Positions 16,166 to 28,375 of a stretch of DNA of 64,000 nucleotides are shown in pieces. The notes under the pieces were generated by a model. It was not told where the DNA came from. It searched no databases and saw nothing but the letters and a program-made list of their open reading frames with translations. The stretch is from Phoronis australis. Lineage: Eukaryota; Phoronida; Phoronidae. The number at the start of each line of letters is the position of its first letter. Position 1 is the first letter of the stretch. The position numbers and the translations under genes were made by a program. Location of the stretch: the NCBI GenBank assembly GCA_002633005.1, contig NMRA01000072.1:144952-208951 (forward strand), in the 5' to 3' direction.

Positions 16166-17309
16166 AGCTATATTCAGTAAATAGCTGTATGATACGGTAA
16201 TTTTCACCTACATGTATTTAGCACACAATAACTTTCTCAATTAGAATAGATCCCTGGTTTGATTTATACCGTGTACGTAGATGTCTTCGAGTAAGTTCCC
16301 ACTAATTGTAGCAAGGTAGTTAGCCTTTGAAAATGAGAAAAAAATTGTCCTATTAGGGTGCCCTCGCGAAGATAATTAATACACCATAGTCAAAACGTGG
16401 AAACGAGCTCCCGGTCAACAGAATTGGTTTTGCGGTTTTCGTGAATTAAGGTATACAACTCTTCAAAACCTATTTTGGAGTTTTTAACCTTAGGAATATA
16501 CCGTGACTACAATGAAAACGGAGCTGAGATTGCAGAAAAGATATTTAGGAAACATTGCCTTTGCACAAATATTTATTTAAGCGGAGAAGTTATACATAAC
16601 AACAAATGGAGTTGCACAATTGCACATTCTCGGAAACATTGATCACTAGATTGGTATCTGTCATCCTGTCAAAGCCTTAAAGTTACACGTAACTTGAGAT
16701 TTTTTCCAAGACTTTCTAAAGTATTCTATTTGTTGCTTGGTAAGAGCCGAGTTATCCATTCACTTACGTAAGGTACAACTTGGATACCCGCGTCATACGC
16801 CGATCAACAAGGGCTAAGTACACGAAAAAATTGGTTAACAGCATGGAATAAAAATAGTAATTCTTGGTCAATTTTAAACCTTCAAACACCTACACGTATC
16901 TACTTCAATTTCGGTAAAATCTTTTATCCTTAAATGTGTGTTAAGACAAACAACCGTTATCAGGCATGCTAATGCGCGTGGATCCACGCACTGATTACAC
17001 TTAATCAGGCCTACGCTCATGTCGGTAGAAAAACCGGTCAGCCGACAGCCTGTGCTCATAAATTTCTTTTGATTGTGACGATGGGTACATGAAACGCCAC
17101 TAGGGCTCCCGTTCTTTTTATAGCTTGGGGGTGCCGAGATACCTTAATCCCGCAATATCGCTGAGGATTTGGAGCACTTGCTTCCATGATTTTGATAACT
17201 GAACACATCGTGACTGAGGAGGAAATGAGACAACGCGTCTAACAAAATGGGTCTTCTGCTCCGAGATTCCATGAAAATCCATTTGCGGTGGAATTGTTGG
17301 AAAATCAAC
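16166..17309. other. Region downstream of the minus-strand LRR gene
   Basis: No independent gene seen. A minus-strand AATAAA (16572-16577) could end the LRR receptor transcript, and any cytoplasmic exon of that gene reached by splicing from 17318 would lie here or further left. Confidence 0.3.
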
Positions 17310-19958
17310 TCACTTACGGTTGATTTTTTTTCCGATAACAAATACGATCATAAGAAAAAGAAACAGACCTAAGCAACCTGCGCATGCGTAAAGTCCGATC
17401 TTGATCTTGAAACATTCCCGGGTATACTGTTTTACAAACGGAACTACTTTCACCGTGCGTTTACTTCCAACATCGTTATCGGCTTCGCACACGATACTTG
17501 TGACCCTGGCGCTATATTCTGACCAAGAACGATCCAGTTTGCAAACAGTAACAAGCTTGGACGAGTCGGATGCTGGTAGCGCCACCATATTTCCTGTGGG
17601 AGTTCGAAGTTTTACCGTTGGAGCAGGATCTCCTTTAGATGAGCAAAATAGCGTAAGATTGTCATCGGAAATCGAGAATCTGACTTCAGGTCTGGATGGT
17701 TTCGCACATGTTAGTGGAATACGGAGGAAGTTTGAAATCTCCGGCTCAGATTGAAAAGGCGTAAGACATGCAGGTATGCTGACTAATTGTGACGCAATTC
17801 CTTGTTTTTGTGATTGGATTATCCATAATCGTAGACCCTCTAACATACAATTACAATGAAGCATGTTGTTGTCAAACCGAAAGGAGCGAAGGTGTGATGT
17901 GTCTTTCACAAAATCTTCGAGAATGGACTGGGGTAAAACTTGTAGACGGTTATTGCTAATGTCCAGAATGTTCAGGTTAGACGAATTCTGTAGAAAGTTC
18001 TTGTCTATCCTTGTTAACAAGTTAGATGTTAAATGTAGAAGCTCTAGATTGGCAAGTGACTTGAATACATCTGTCTTAGCATATTTTAGTTTATTATTCC
18101 TCATGGAAAGGAAGGTGAGACCCTTTAGTTTCACGAAGGCTCCTTCCGCTATTTGGGCGATCACGTTATAATCGAGGTTGAGTCTTCGTAGTCGAGACAA
18201 TGGACCGTCGAATGTCTTTCTGCGAATTTCTGTCAACTGATTGTTGCTGAGATCGAGGTTTTCCAGGTATTCAAGTTCGCCAAATCCGTTATCTTCAACA
18301 TCATTGATTTTATTCCACGATATAATCAGAGATTTGAGTTTGTTCAATTTTTTAAATACCAGTTTATTAATTTTAACAAGAGCATTGTCATTTAAATACA
18401 AGTTTTCTAAGTGGGTTAGATGCTCAAATGTGAATGGTTCAATGAATTCAATTTGACTTCTTTGAAGACCCAAGTGTAGAACATGATCTAATCCAATAAG
18501 CATCCCTTTGGTCAGTCGCATGACACGACTATTTGTCAGGTAGATACTGTTTAAGAGAATTTTTTCTTGTTGATTGAAGGATCCGTCATCAATATCCCTA
18601 ATGTTATTACCAGAAATATGAATATCGTTGGCCGATATGCGCGCCATTAGCTCGCTGGAAATAGTTAGGTTGCCCTCCCCAAGATAAATCAATGTCATCA
18701 ATCTTGCTCGCATTGTGCTCTTTCGATCCCAACTGACGCTATGGAAACGAATTGTTATTCGCGTGCTTTCTATTTCAGGAACTTGGGTAAGACTACAAAC
18801 ATCCATCTCAACCGATGACATCTTACTACAGCTCTGAAAAACATTTTCTTCAATTGTAGCAAAACAGTTTAGATTTAAGGATATTTTACGTAAATTTGAC
18901 AAAGGTTGAAAATGTAAAGCTGTCAAAATTGATAAGTTATTAAACTGGAAATAAAAATACATCAGGGACTTAAGCGCGGTGAACGCGTTAGAGTCGATGC
19001 TATGAATTTTATTGTACATCAAATTTAGCGTTTTCAGAGAGGCTAGTCCTTGTAGTGACATATTTGTTAAGACAGAAAGCATATTGTGCGACAAATCTAG
19101 AGTAATCAGTGAGTGGAGCCCAGAAAAGGGATGTTCTAACTTGTCCAAATAGTTGTGAGAAATGTCCAGATGAGTCAGACGCGGTAAACAGTCGAATGCA
19201 CGTTGTGCTATTTGTTGAATAATATTTTCCGAAATATCCAAATGTTGAAGGTTGCTCAGACCTTTAAAGGTTAGGGTTCCAACTGTGTTTATTTTGTTTT
19301 TATTTAATTTGAGAATTTGTAGAGAAGCCGTTTTGTTAAATGGCGAACCTATTAGTTGATTAATGCGATTATCTGCCAAGGATATCACTGTAGGTTTCAC
19401 CAGTCCGTCTAACATGCCGTTAGTCACTGTTTGGATTTGATTTCCACTCCAGTCTAATCCTCCCAGGATATGGGCGTGTTCGAAAGTGCTACCGTGTAGG
19501 AGCTGCAGCAAATTTCGTGAAACTCCGAAGTACATAAGTGATGGAGTATGCCTGAGGAGATTTCTGGGAAGCGCGTGTAGAATATTGTTGGATAGGTATA
19601 GAGTCCGTAAATTCAGCAATCCAAGGAAGGCATTCTCGTAGAGATCTTTTATTTGGTTTCCAGCCAATATTAATGTTCTCAGGTTCACTAGTTGACGAAA
19701 GAGTCCTTCACGTAAGTCCGAGATGTTATTTGACCCGAGATTAAGCGAAAGAACGGAGCCAGTTCTGTTGCTAAAAAATGCATCTTCGCTGATTTCTTCG
19801 ATCCCACAGTCAAATAAATATACGTTTTTTCCATCAAAACTGATGTTAAAGACATCTTTGGTGAGGACTGAGTTCCTCACATCTGGTCCTAAAGAACACG
19901 CTTTTGCTCTTCCTTGATGAGAAATTAGCAACAAAAGAAAGGAAAGGCAACGTAACAT
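17310..19958 (-). CDS. LRR-Ig single-pass transmembrane receptor, 882 aa
   Basis: One uninterrupted frame encodes a signal peptide (about 1-20, MLRCLSFLLLLISHQG), about two dozen leucine-rich repeats of the LxxLxLxxNxL type (about 60-690), a cysteine-containing LRR C-terminal cap (CNC followed by two later cysteines, about 690-750), an Ig-like domain (about 754-845, cysteines in LFCSSKGDP and IVCEAD), and one membrane helix (about 854-877) ending in KKINRK. The N-terminal cap is atypical. LRR-Ig architecture is shared with LRIG, LINGO and AMIGO families, but no one-to-one ortholog is claimed. The cytoplasmic tail as read is only a few residues; the last codons overlap a good splice donor (ACC|GTAAGTG, junction after 17318), so the true tail may be on a downstream exon. 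Start is the first Met, directly before the signal peptide. Probable cell-surface recognition or adhesion protein. Confidence 0.85.
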   Translation of the reverse strand: MLRCLSFLLLLISHQGRAKACSLGPDVRNSVLTKDVFNISFDGKNVYLFDCGIEEISEDAFFSNRTGSVLSLNLGSNNISDLREGLFRQLVNLRTLILAGNQIKDLYENAFLGLLNLRTLYLSNNILHALPRNLLRHTPSLMYFGVSRNLLQLLHGSTFEHAHILGGLDWSGNQIQTVTNGMLDGLVKPTVISLADNRINQLIGSPFNKTASLQILKLNKNKINTVGTLTFKGLSNLQHLDISENIIQQIAQRAFDCLPRLTHLDISHNYLDKLEHPFSGLHSLITLDLSHNMLSVLTNMSLQGLASLKTLNLMYNKIHSIDSNAFTALKSLMYFYFQFNNLSILTALHFQPLSNLRKISLNLNCFATIEENVFQSCSKMSSVEMDVCSLTQVPEIESTRITIRFHSVSWDRKSTMRARLMTLIYLGEGNLTISSELMARISANDIHISGNNIRDIDDGSFNQQEKILLNSIYLTNSRVMRLTKGMLIGLDHVLHLGLQRSQIEFIEPFTFEHLTHLENLYLNDNALVKINKLVFKKLNKLKSLIISWNKINDVEDNGFGELEYLENLDLSNNQLTEIRRKTFDGPLSRLRRLNLDYNVIAQIAEGAFVKLKGLTFLSMRNNKLKYAKTDVFKSLANLELLHLTSNLLTRIDKNFLQNSSNLNILDISNNRLQVLPQSILEDFVKDTSHLRSFRFDNNMLHCNCMLEGLRLWIIQSQKQGIASQLVSIPACLTPFQSEPEISNFLRIPLTCAKPSRPEVRFSISDDNLTLFCSSKGDPAPTVKLRTPTGNMVALPASDSSKLVTVCKLDRSWSEYSARVTSIVCEADNDVGSKRTVKVVPFVKQYTRECFKIKIGLYACAGCLGLFLFLMIVFVIGKKINRK

Positions 19959-22900
19959 GGTTACCGTAAAGACGTTTTCCTGGTTCTTTTTTTCGACACA
20001 CCACTAAACGTACTCAACCCTTTCTTCCTTTGTGTAAAAAATGTCGCTTCAGTGGTTACGCCAAGCACAAAGTGTGAGTCGACTCGACCAAATGGCGACA
20101 CTGCAGGCTAATGAGGGGTTTCTAATTTATGGCGACACTGACGTAATCGTATGTATGTTATCTCCCCTGATGTTGCGTACGCCCTCACTGGGGTTGTTTT
20201 GTTCGTTGCTTCTGATAAATAGGCCCGGATCCTGATTCGGAAAATAACCTTTCAAAAGGGCAAATGAAACCGAACATACGTTCAGGCGTATTTTTGGGAA
20301 GGGGAGAGCGTATTTTCGGAAACTGTGTTTAACATTTTCTGATGCATCCTTTTTAATATGCATGTATGTAGTTATATTGCACGAGTATGAATTTCATTAG
20401 TCCATACTTGTTCCTAAATGTATTATCTATTACAACTAGTAAAACAATCGATGATCCTATCCCCAAAACCCACAGTAAGGCTGAATTCATTCTAAAAAAG
20501 TATGAAAAACAGTAAGACGCCAGGTCCGTCGAGATTGAATTTTAAAAGCATTTCGTGAATGTATTGAACAATAAGTCTCCGAGGTTTTTGCTAATTTCAC
20601 GTATAAGGGCTTTTAGTGCGGAATATTGTTCAGGTGTTTGCGGATAGTCCCGCTTTTCAAACTGCAAACACGTGGGTACTTGAGCTCTGAGATATTTTCA
20701 AGTCTACAAGTTTGCTATGTGCTGTTTTGTACAGCGACACCTGTTGAGCAACTGGTGAACATAAGCAGCATGAAAGTACATGTCCGAGTATGATTCCATT
20801 ACGGCGTTTTCCCGTTGCTCCCAACTTGTTCGATTCTATAGCCCAACAACAAGTTGGGAAGTTTACCCCTGTATATCTTACACGACTGATTAACACCATT
20901 CTGGCATTTGTGGTTGGAGGGCCGGCTCTCTTTTGTTAGATAATTGTTCTAATCTCCAGTAAGATCCTATCTACCCTGACTGGGCTGTGCTGTTAAAAAT
21001 AAAAGTTAAGTTATAACATATTAGAACATAAATCAATAGCATTTCTGAAATCTTCGTCAAATAGTGATCATGTTTAGTTTTTGAATTGCCAAAATCGCAA
21101 CCGAAGTTACGACAATCTATTCTTTCCGAATACACCAATGTGTTCACACGTGGTCTGTAATAAGCCTGGTAGATAATTGACCTGCCTGTTGTCATAACAG
21201 ACAAAAGATTATGCTTGGCAGTTAACAAAGAAGCTAACGGGAAAACGCTGTCATGCCCTTGTGGCTTCGTCTACATTTAATGAATTCAAGTAGAGTTTTC
21301 AAGAATACGGTTCAGGAAGGGAGAATTTATGTTCATTAGTCAAAACTGTTTCAGAATATTAGCAGATTGTGAATTTGCCTGAATTTAACAGAGCGCACGC
21401 CGAAAGAGAACACACCTGGGTTATGGTCATTAAAGAGAAACTTAAACTACTGTTGTACGAGTCTTTTAAACAGAATTATTGTATTGAGCCCTGTTTATAT
21501 TTTGAGATCTCAGAGCTCAGTCTTGATACAGCTGAGGGCTGGGATTATATCGCTTGAGGTGGAGACTGAGTGGTTTTGAAAGAATTTGTAATTTAATTTG
21601 CGAAGCTTTTTTCTGAGATCCGCGAGACTACCCTCTCACTCATGTTTGGTTTGAAAATTTCATTCGCCAAGCTTCTGTTGGTATTTTGTTGCTATTGGTT
21701 TCATTGTGACTTGTAAAGGGTTACAAGGTGTTTTTAATGGGGTTTATTCATACAATGTTCAGCAATAATCACTTAAAAGGTCCCAAATTTTGAGAACCAG
21801 TTTGTCGCCCTGTTATAAAAAAGGGAAAACTGCTTCTCAAAATACGGGACCAATAAAGTGACTATGACTACCCGCCGGCCACAGGCTGTACACGTCAGTA
21901 CAAGTGCACCTACAGCCCGACACTACAAGGACATTGTCGCTGGTCCATCTTGTCGCACTTGGCATAAATATTCTAGCCCGAGTGACAATATATGTCACAA
22001 CAAATGTTACGTGGGAAATAACCTGCATAAATTAATTATTACGCCCAAAAATTCCGTATGTAATTTAATCATTTCATTTCTAAAATCATGTGGACACTGT
22101 CAACCGATCCGCCCCCCCCCCCCACCCGTAGCGTAAACTGAATCTATTACTCTAGTGCATAGAGAGCTGGGGGCTATTGTCCCCCATTTATTTCAGTGCC
22201 CATCTCCGTGTGCGACGCAACCATAGGCGGAGCTGTTGAGCTATAACGGGTGAACTCAAGTGAGTGGCGACTGGTGTGAGGGAGGGGAGTTCGGCTTCTC
22301 ACATTCCCCTTCTTACCCCTGTAAAGATTGACAAATCTTCTGTTACAATACAGGTATGTACTCAATACTTGTCTGTCATAGATCGGGACGGTGTCCCGTG
22401 AAACAGTGTGCCCATGTGGCCCGACCGATATTGCACATGTGCAGAAAGAGATCATGGCATACTGCGGAAAATAGCGCATACCACTGCAGACCATTCTGTA
22501 AGTACAGTCGGACACCAAACAAACTAAAAGTAGCCAGCTACGTTCAAGTTCCTTGACGCACTCTAGTATTTATACAATACAGTTAATAAAGGACCTTGAT
22601 AATTTATGATTCAATTTGTCCTCACAGTGTGCTCGATTCTGAGTTTACTTATTTTTAACATATTACGACTTCTCACTTGAATCACGACTGACTGTAAACG
22701 GTATTGTCCAATACCCCTACTCAATATTCTTGAAACATTCTGGAATGAACAGAAAATATCCGAACATGCAAAAAAGTTGTCAGCAGCCTCATTCTACTGA
22801 TTCACGAGGAACTTACGCCATGCTACGCGTCCGGTCAGGTTACGTTTTCAGTGAGGTACTTCCGCGGGTACATTATTTCACACCTTAAAGGCCTATGGTC

Positions 22901-23430
22901 CGAGTTATAGAAGAAAAAACCTCTTAACGCCGTTTAAGCCGGTTTTTTGATGTGACATGGAGTTCAAAAAGTTATTAACTTTCAACTTGTGCAAAAAGTT
23001 TGAAAAAAATCGTTGTAAATACTACAAACGAATGAAATGTTTACAAAGAATTTAGTATCCCGACCGCTAAACAGATTATAAACATTACAACAACGCATGC
23101 GCAGCCACAGATCTAGAGGTCAACAGAATTTATACAAATGNTCCAAAAAAACGTTTTTATGGTATTTGGACCACTTGCGGATCTCAATGTACCTCATTAT
23201 CGCCTATACGAAACGTGTTTTTCTTAAAAACAGTACTGTGACTGGCATCGACGTATCTTGTGTGTGCTATGGTGACTGGTGGATTTGGGGACCATGATTC
23301 CAGCTTCTTGATTCGCCGGCATGGTCATGCGTGATGAATTTCACGTTTGACAATAGATGTCCTGCTTGTTGTGCACTGATACTGTATGGTGTCGCATAAA
23401 ATGCTCTTCAAATTAGCACACAATATTATG
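19959..23430. other. Intergenic, no gene seen
   Basis: The upstream region of the minus-strand LRR gene lies at its left end; no TATA box or upstream splice acceptor could be assigned. Remaining open frames are short and featureless. A C-rich run sits at about 22113-22125, and one N at 23141. Confidence 0.35.
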
Positions 23431-23480
23431 CAGTGACGGATTTAGGGGGGGGGGGCAAGGGGGCCATGGCCCCCCTAAAA
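23431..23480. repeat. G-rich/C-rich terminus of a small DNA transposon
   Basis: CAGTGACGGATTTAGG followed by a G run and a matching C run (GGGGGCCATGGCCCCCC is a perfect palindrome). The CAGTGGCGGATC-like end resembles hAT termini and the ends at 36964 and 38246. A possible opposite end (GATCCGCCAGTG) lies at about 26211-26222, but no target-site duplication supports pairing them. Confidence 0.4.
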
Positions 23481-23527
23481 TTCTCCCACATACCATTTGG
23501 CAGTTCGGGGTGCGAATTGCTGACTAG

Positions 23528-23695
23528 CATATGCGCGTACCCAGGGGGCTTTGGGGGCGAATGCACAATGCATAGGCCTTGAACAAATCCCGGTCACCGT
23601 TTTCTTTTTTTAGTAATAAGGTCCACAAACCCAAAAATTCGAGACCCCTGCATCCCTACTTTTTAGGCTGTAAGCGCGCATGTGGCGAAATTCTG
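23528..23695. mobile_element. Diverged relative of the 11728 TIR element
   Basis: Begins GCGCGTACCCAGGGGGCTTTG and ends TTTTTAGGCTGTAAGCGCGCATG, with the family's internal AAGGTCCAC and ATTCGAGACCCC segments. It lacks several internal blocks. Confidence 0.5.
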
Positions 23696-26600
23696 GTTAT
23701 TTCCTGTGCCCTGCACCCCCCCCTGTTAAGCTGGGACCGTAATCTTTGTCAACAAAAAGGAACACTTTTGAGAAAATTTATCATTGTCATTACCATTCTG
23801 TAGGCCTACTAATCGTCTTGCTAGCCACGCCGGGCAATCCACAGAAATTTAGTTATAAAATAGTTGCAGGCGGTCTGGTACAACGTGTACCAGACGGGCG
23901 CAGGCCGCGCATGTGGGCCCATTGCACTGATCACCTGGAAATATTTTTGTGTATGATTAATATATAGTTAAAACCGAGCAGAAGAGTTAGAAACCTCACT
24001 CAAGGATCTAGCAGTGTGGCCTAGTGGGACGCGAACCCCGCGACGACTGACGTGACTTCTTCAGGCCTGGGGTCGTTAGTCGATTTGGGATGCGATTTTG
24101 ACGATGTCATACGTTTTTTAATTAATGAATTTCACTTCATTAGAATTAATTTTGGGAATGCTCACTTGATTAGGCAAGGGATACACATCGAAAGGGTTGA
24201 GATTAGGGCCCTGGTGCAAAGCTTCTCTCGAAACGAGGCGTACTCAACTGGTGACCGCTTTCCGCCCAAGGCTGAACACATGCACATCGAGTTGCTGTTC
24301 AGTCAGACACTGGCAGAGACCAAATGCCAATGGGTCGGTTAATTGAGAAACATGAACTGCAATTAGGCTCAAATTTTAAACTCAGCACTACTAAAGCGGA
24401 GCACTGTACGACACACGGCTTCCTGGCCGGGGAATCCCCATCACTCAGTGAAATCACGTGGAAGTATACCGTTTGTGGTGCCGTTGGATCCTCGTGTTTA
24501 ATGCGTCACGTGTTCTGTACGATATTCAGTGACGTGAAGAAGTTTCTGTGGGGACCGTTTCAAAGTATGTTTCATCGTGTCTGCGAGTTTCACAGTTCTG
24601 TTCCGATTCGAGTACGAGTTTTTGACCATTAGTGATCAGACCCAATGGAGTAGCTTAATTCCCCATGCGCAAACACGCACGAGCGTCCTAAAGAATCAGA
24701 TGTTTTGGATCTAGTTCAGTTAAAGTACCCAACTAAGTGTGTGACGTGTTGTGTGAATTTGTTTGGTCTGTGCGAATTTCCTATTGTCATACCAATCTCC
24801 CGTTGCCATTTCTTGGTACAAAAAATACAATCATCGGATCCAAGGGTTGGAGTGCTGCCTACGAATAGTTCTTGAAAATGTCTGTCTCTACAGCCACGTC
24901 CCTATTTGTTGACAGGAGTTTTCAAGATGCCCAGGCAGCACGAACCAAAAATCGTGGCAGGCATGTTAACGCAAAACGTGCAAGGTCCCTATTTTCGCGA
25001 CCGGTGCATAACGCGTGTTTACACGCTTTGGGTGTGCTTTTCAGCCGTTTTGTGCAGGATGTAGCCTACCTTTTGTCAGTTAGTGCGGTGAGTACGCTTT
25101 GCGACAAACTGCGGCATTCACTACGAGTTTAGGGTAAAGATCATTTCAAGACGTCATTTAAAAGGTACCGATTAGCTCTGGTCATTTCACTCAATATTAG
25201 CAATATTAACTGTTGTAGTACGGCTGTATTTTCTCTGCACAGTCAGTGCCGATTTTGCGAGCAAGCCGTGACATCACTATTCGCTAATCGCTTGCCGTGC
25301 TTGGTGTTATCTATGAGTTAAAAAGCTCATTGGTGTTATGCTCTCCGGTTAGTAGTACGTCGTTTGCTCACTGTTAGGAGGCTGGGTTGTGCATTGGAAG
25401 AGAGTGGCTCCTCCGCTGGAAATTTCAGAAGAAAATGTCGAAATTGTGTATCTGTTTTCTATGATCTGTGTTGTCTGTTATAATATAGATTTATTTTTCT
25501 AGTTCACTGGTTTGTATTTTTGCTGTCCCATGCTTTTTAAACCCCATTCGTAAGGTAATAGGCTACCTTCATTATCAATGATCGAATTTCTCAAATAATC
25601 TTTCAATTACTAACAGCAAGCCTACCAAATTATGTATCTTTAAAATTCTGTAAGTAGTTTTAAAACATATATTTTTGGGTCTCAACTGGGTACGATACAG
25701 CAATGCACATGGTATTAAATTTCCACACAGCGTTCTTTTTGTTTCGTTTTGTTTTTGTTTTTGCTGATTCGGTTGCTTGTATAGCCTGCTATGTTATGTG
25801 TGAAAGGTATTATTTACAGTTTTTAGCATTTTAACACAATTCTTTAGAGCAACATCAGTTTGTTGTTGCATGGGTAGAGAATTTTTTCGAGGTCTTTTGG
25901 TGTGGCAAGTTGTCACTCAAGTAAGCAAAGTCGTTGCATTTCAGTTCGATCTTGGTCTCCGAAACGGTCCTCCTTCTTATTTATCAAGATTAATTTTGAT
26001 TTTCATTTTCGGTTTTATCATCCTATACCGAACAAGATGCATTCCAGTCTGTGGAAGTAAACAGAGTAAGAAGAACATACGGGGACTTAGCCCCACCAAT
26101 CCCCTACCCCTACGGTCACGACTAAACACGCCCTTGGCATATGATACCGTTTTCATGGCTTAGGCGGAAATCTATCTTCGAAAATTGTGGTGTGCCCCCT
26201 TGCGACATTAGATCCGCCAGTGAGTGAATTGATGTTCTTGCATCACGTTGCTGGAGCATTTTTCTTGGTATAATTGGAGGACTGGTATAACATGTATTAT
26301 CTTGCCAAGATGCCGATATCAAAGGAGCATTAACCACACATAATCCCAGTTGAGTGTTGATGTTTCTGACTAAACACATTTTGTTCACGTGTAGTACTCC
26401 AATATTTTTCATTTCTGTAGAGTACAGTATTGTAAGTGCGAGCATGTGTACAATGTAGTCTTACAAAATATGCAAATGCTTCCTTTAGAATCGTCGATGT
26501 TAGGTGTTATATCTGTGCATTTAATTTCCTTTGCAGTGTTCTGTTGTAGGCAAAATTTTCACAACACTTGAAAGTTAAAGTACATAAAGCGAACAGTTGT

Positions 26601-27165
26601 ATTCAAACAAATCCGTACTATCATTTTCATTTAGCTGTGCGTACTGAATGTAAATTAGACTCGTTGTAATATGCTTTCTCATTTTGCTAAATAATTCTGC
26701 ATTTTTCTTTTAGACATTTATCATCATTGATAAGCAAGTACAAGAACAAACAAATACATCCATTCATTCACGCATGCACATCTCTGGAGAGTTCATTCGT
26801 ACCTCGTATAAGTAAACCACTGCTACATGAAGTTAGCGTGCACAATAAAATTTTCCTATTTCACAGAGAAGCTGTCATAAACAAAATTTTCATACGTAAT
26901 TAATGTTCAGCATTATATTACCCATAAGTATATGTGACAAACTTGTGAATATTATCTATATTTTGTGACATCATAGAAAACACTGCAATTTTTATTATTG
27001 GGGTCAAAAGTAGTTTGTTTTTTTTTGTTTTTTTTTTTGATCGACTGGTCATTTCTAGCTTAGCTCAAATTCTTGAGACGGTCCCTAGCTTTCCCATTCG
27101 TTTCGTGTTAATCATGCCGTTATTTTAAATCTGGGAAAACAGACCGGGAAGTGGCAGACATCGAG
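23696..27165. other. Intergenic, no gene seen
   Basis: Open frames such as 24052-24342 and 24872-25132 have no recognised domain. AT-rich low-complexity DNA dominates 25500-27060, including T runs near 27020-27040. Confidence 0.35.
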
Positions 27166-27174
27166 TATTTAAGG
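27166..27174 (+). promoter_or_regulatory. TATA-like element of a possible LRR gene promoter
   Basis: TATTTAAGG about 30 bp upstream of the inferred start of a non-coding exon. This is an inference from spacing and from the donor at 27273; no transcript evidence is available. Confidence 0.35.
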
Positions 27175-27196
27175 AGTTCCATTTCCCGTTCGTGTG

Positions 27197-27272
27197 AGAA
27201 TTCGAAGCGCGAAACACGAGGTTGAACGTCGGCCAGTGTAACGACAGTTCAAAAGCGAATTTATTGCTATTG
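27197..27272 (+). other. Candidate 5' UTR exon of the 29897 LRR gene
   Basis: The exon ends at a consensus donor (ATTG|GTAAGTT, intron from 27273). The only nearby matching acceptor is TTGATATTTCAG ending at 29886, just before the 29897 start codon, which gives a 2.6-kb intron. The 5' edge is approximate, taken as about 30 bp past the TATA-like element. Confidence 0.35.
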
Positions 27273-27929
27273 GTAAGTTGGTTTCATCGATGCTTTTACA
27301 TTTTGTTGTTTTCTGTTGCATCTACGTCAAAAATATAAACTTGTACTAAGAATTAATTTTAAATTTGGATGAGTTAGAAGATTATTCTTAATGATAGAAT
27401 TTTAAGGACAGTTTCCAAACGGGCCCAGGTAACATGTATTCTATGATTGCATACAGACGGTAGACTATTGAGGTTTGGGCGCCGCAAATAATCTAAATTC
27501 AGAGTGCAAACAAAGCCGTTGATAATATAATTGAAATAAATAATATACGTATATACTACCATCTTGAACTGTTCTTGTCCGAGATACCATTCACTCGGCT
27601 GCAGCTCATGTTTCAATTGTTTTTTGTCGATGGTCACGTTCTTAACAATACCCGGCGTTATTACATGATCCCGATCAGGTTATTTGAGAGTGAGGCTTTT
27701 CCCATGGCAAACATAACGCTACTCGTCCAAATTCCAAAACGCTGACTTGGGAAAGCGTAGAAGCCAGTTCAAAGTACCGCTTCACTTCCCACTGTATACA
27801 TTCATATCTCATATAAAGTGTCCCGTGATGGTCACAACGCCAGATGCTATATAGTTGCATGTATAGTTGTCATTCGCTAAGTCCGATGTACTTCAGGTGA
27901 GTAAACAATGGAAGTATGTTTCAATTTTT

Positions 27930-28131
27930 TCTTTTTAAATCATCAACCATCTCGCTTTATTGAGCTTCAGCGCTTAAACATTTTACATTTCTTGTTTATT
28001 TCAAAGCGGTTATAAACCCGCGTTCCATTTTTCTTTTTATAGCATCAGCCATCTCGCTTTATTGAGCTTCAGCGCTTAAACATTTCATTTCTTGTTTATT
28101 TCAAAGCGGTTATAAACCCGCGTTCCTTGTA
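27930..28131. repeat. ~102-bp tandem duplication
   Basis: Two nearly identical units share CATCTCGCTTTATTGAGCTT (27948 and about 28050) through TTATAAACCCGCGTTCC, with a few substitutions and one 4-bp indel. The second unit runs into a dispersed repeat with relatives at 38400-38700. Confidence 0.85.
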
Positions 28132-28375
28132 AGAAGCGAACTTTTGATTTAGACCACTTACCTCTGTCAGTTTGGTCTCAACTTGTAGATTGACAGTTCG
28201 TTGTCCTTTGAGATCAGGCTTCAGTGGTGCAGAAAAATGACAAGCAATGACTTGGAAAGCCTGGTTTATGCAATAACGATGTGTCACTTCTTTCCAAGAC
28301 CTGATATCACCTCAATTTTGTCTCAAGAACAATTCGCTGAGACCAATTTCATAAAGGCGAGTGGTCAGTAGTCAA
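28100..28375. repeat. Dispersed repeat, copy A
   Basis: Shares ordered blocks with 38425-38690: GGTTATAAACCCG, TTTTGATTTAGAC or TTTTGAATTATAGAC, GACAGTTCGTT and GAGACCAATTT. It shares TTCTTTCCAAGACCTGAWATCACCTC with the sequence near 44485. Family and type are unknown. Confidence 0.45.

Noticed and set aside
17401-18456. Plus-strand open frames of 71-117 codons
   Set aside because: They lie antisense to the LRR-Ig receptor coding sequence and are composition shadows of it.
24005-24035. GTGTGGCCTAGTGG resembling a Pol III A box
   Set aside because: No B box at a suitable distance and no tRNA fold.
23431-26225. Pairing of two CAGTGGCGGATC-like ends as one 2.8-kb element
   Set aside because: No target duplication and no shared subterminal sequence beyond the G-rich/C-rich tracts.
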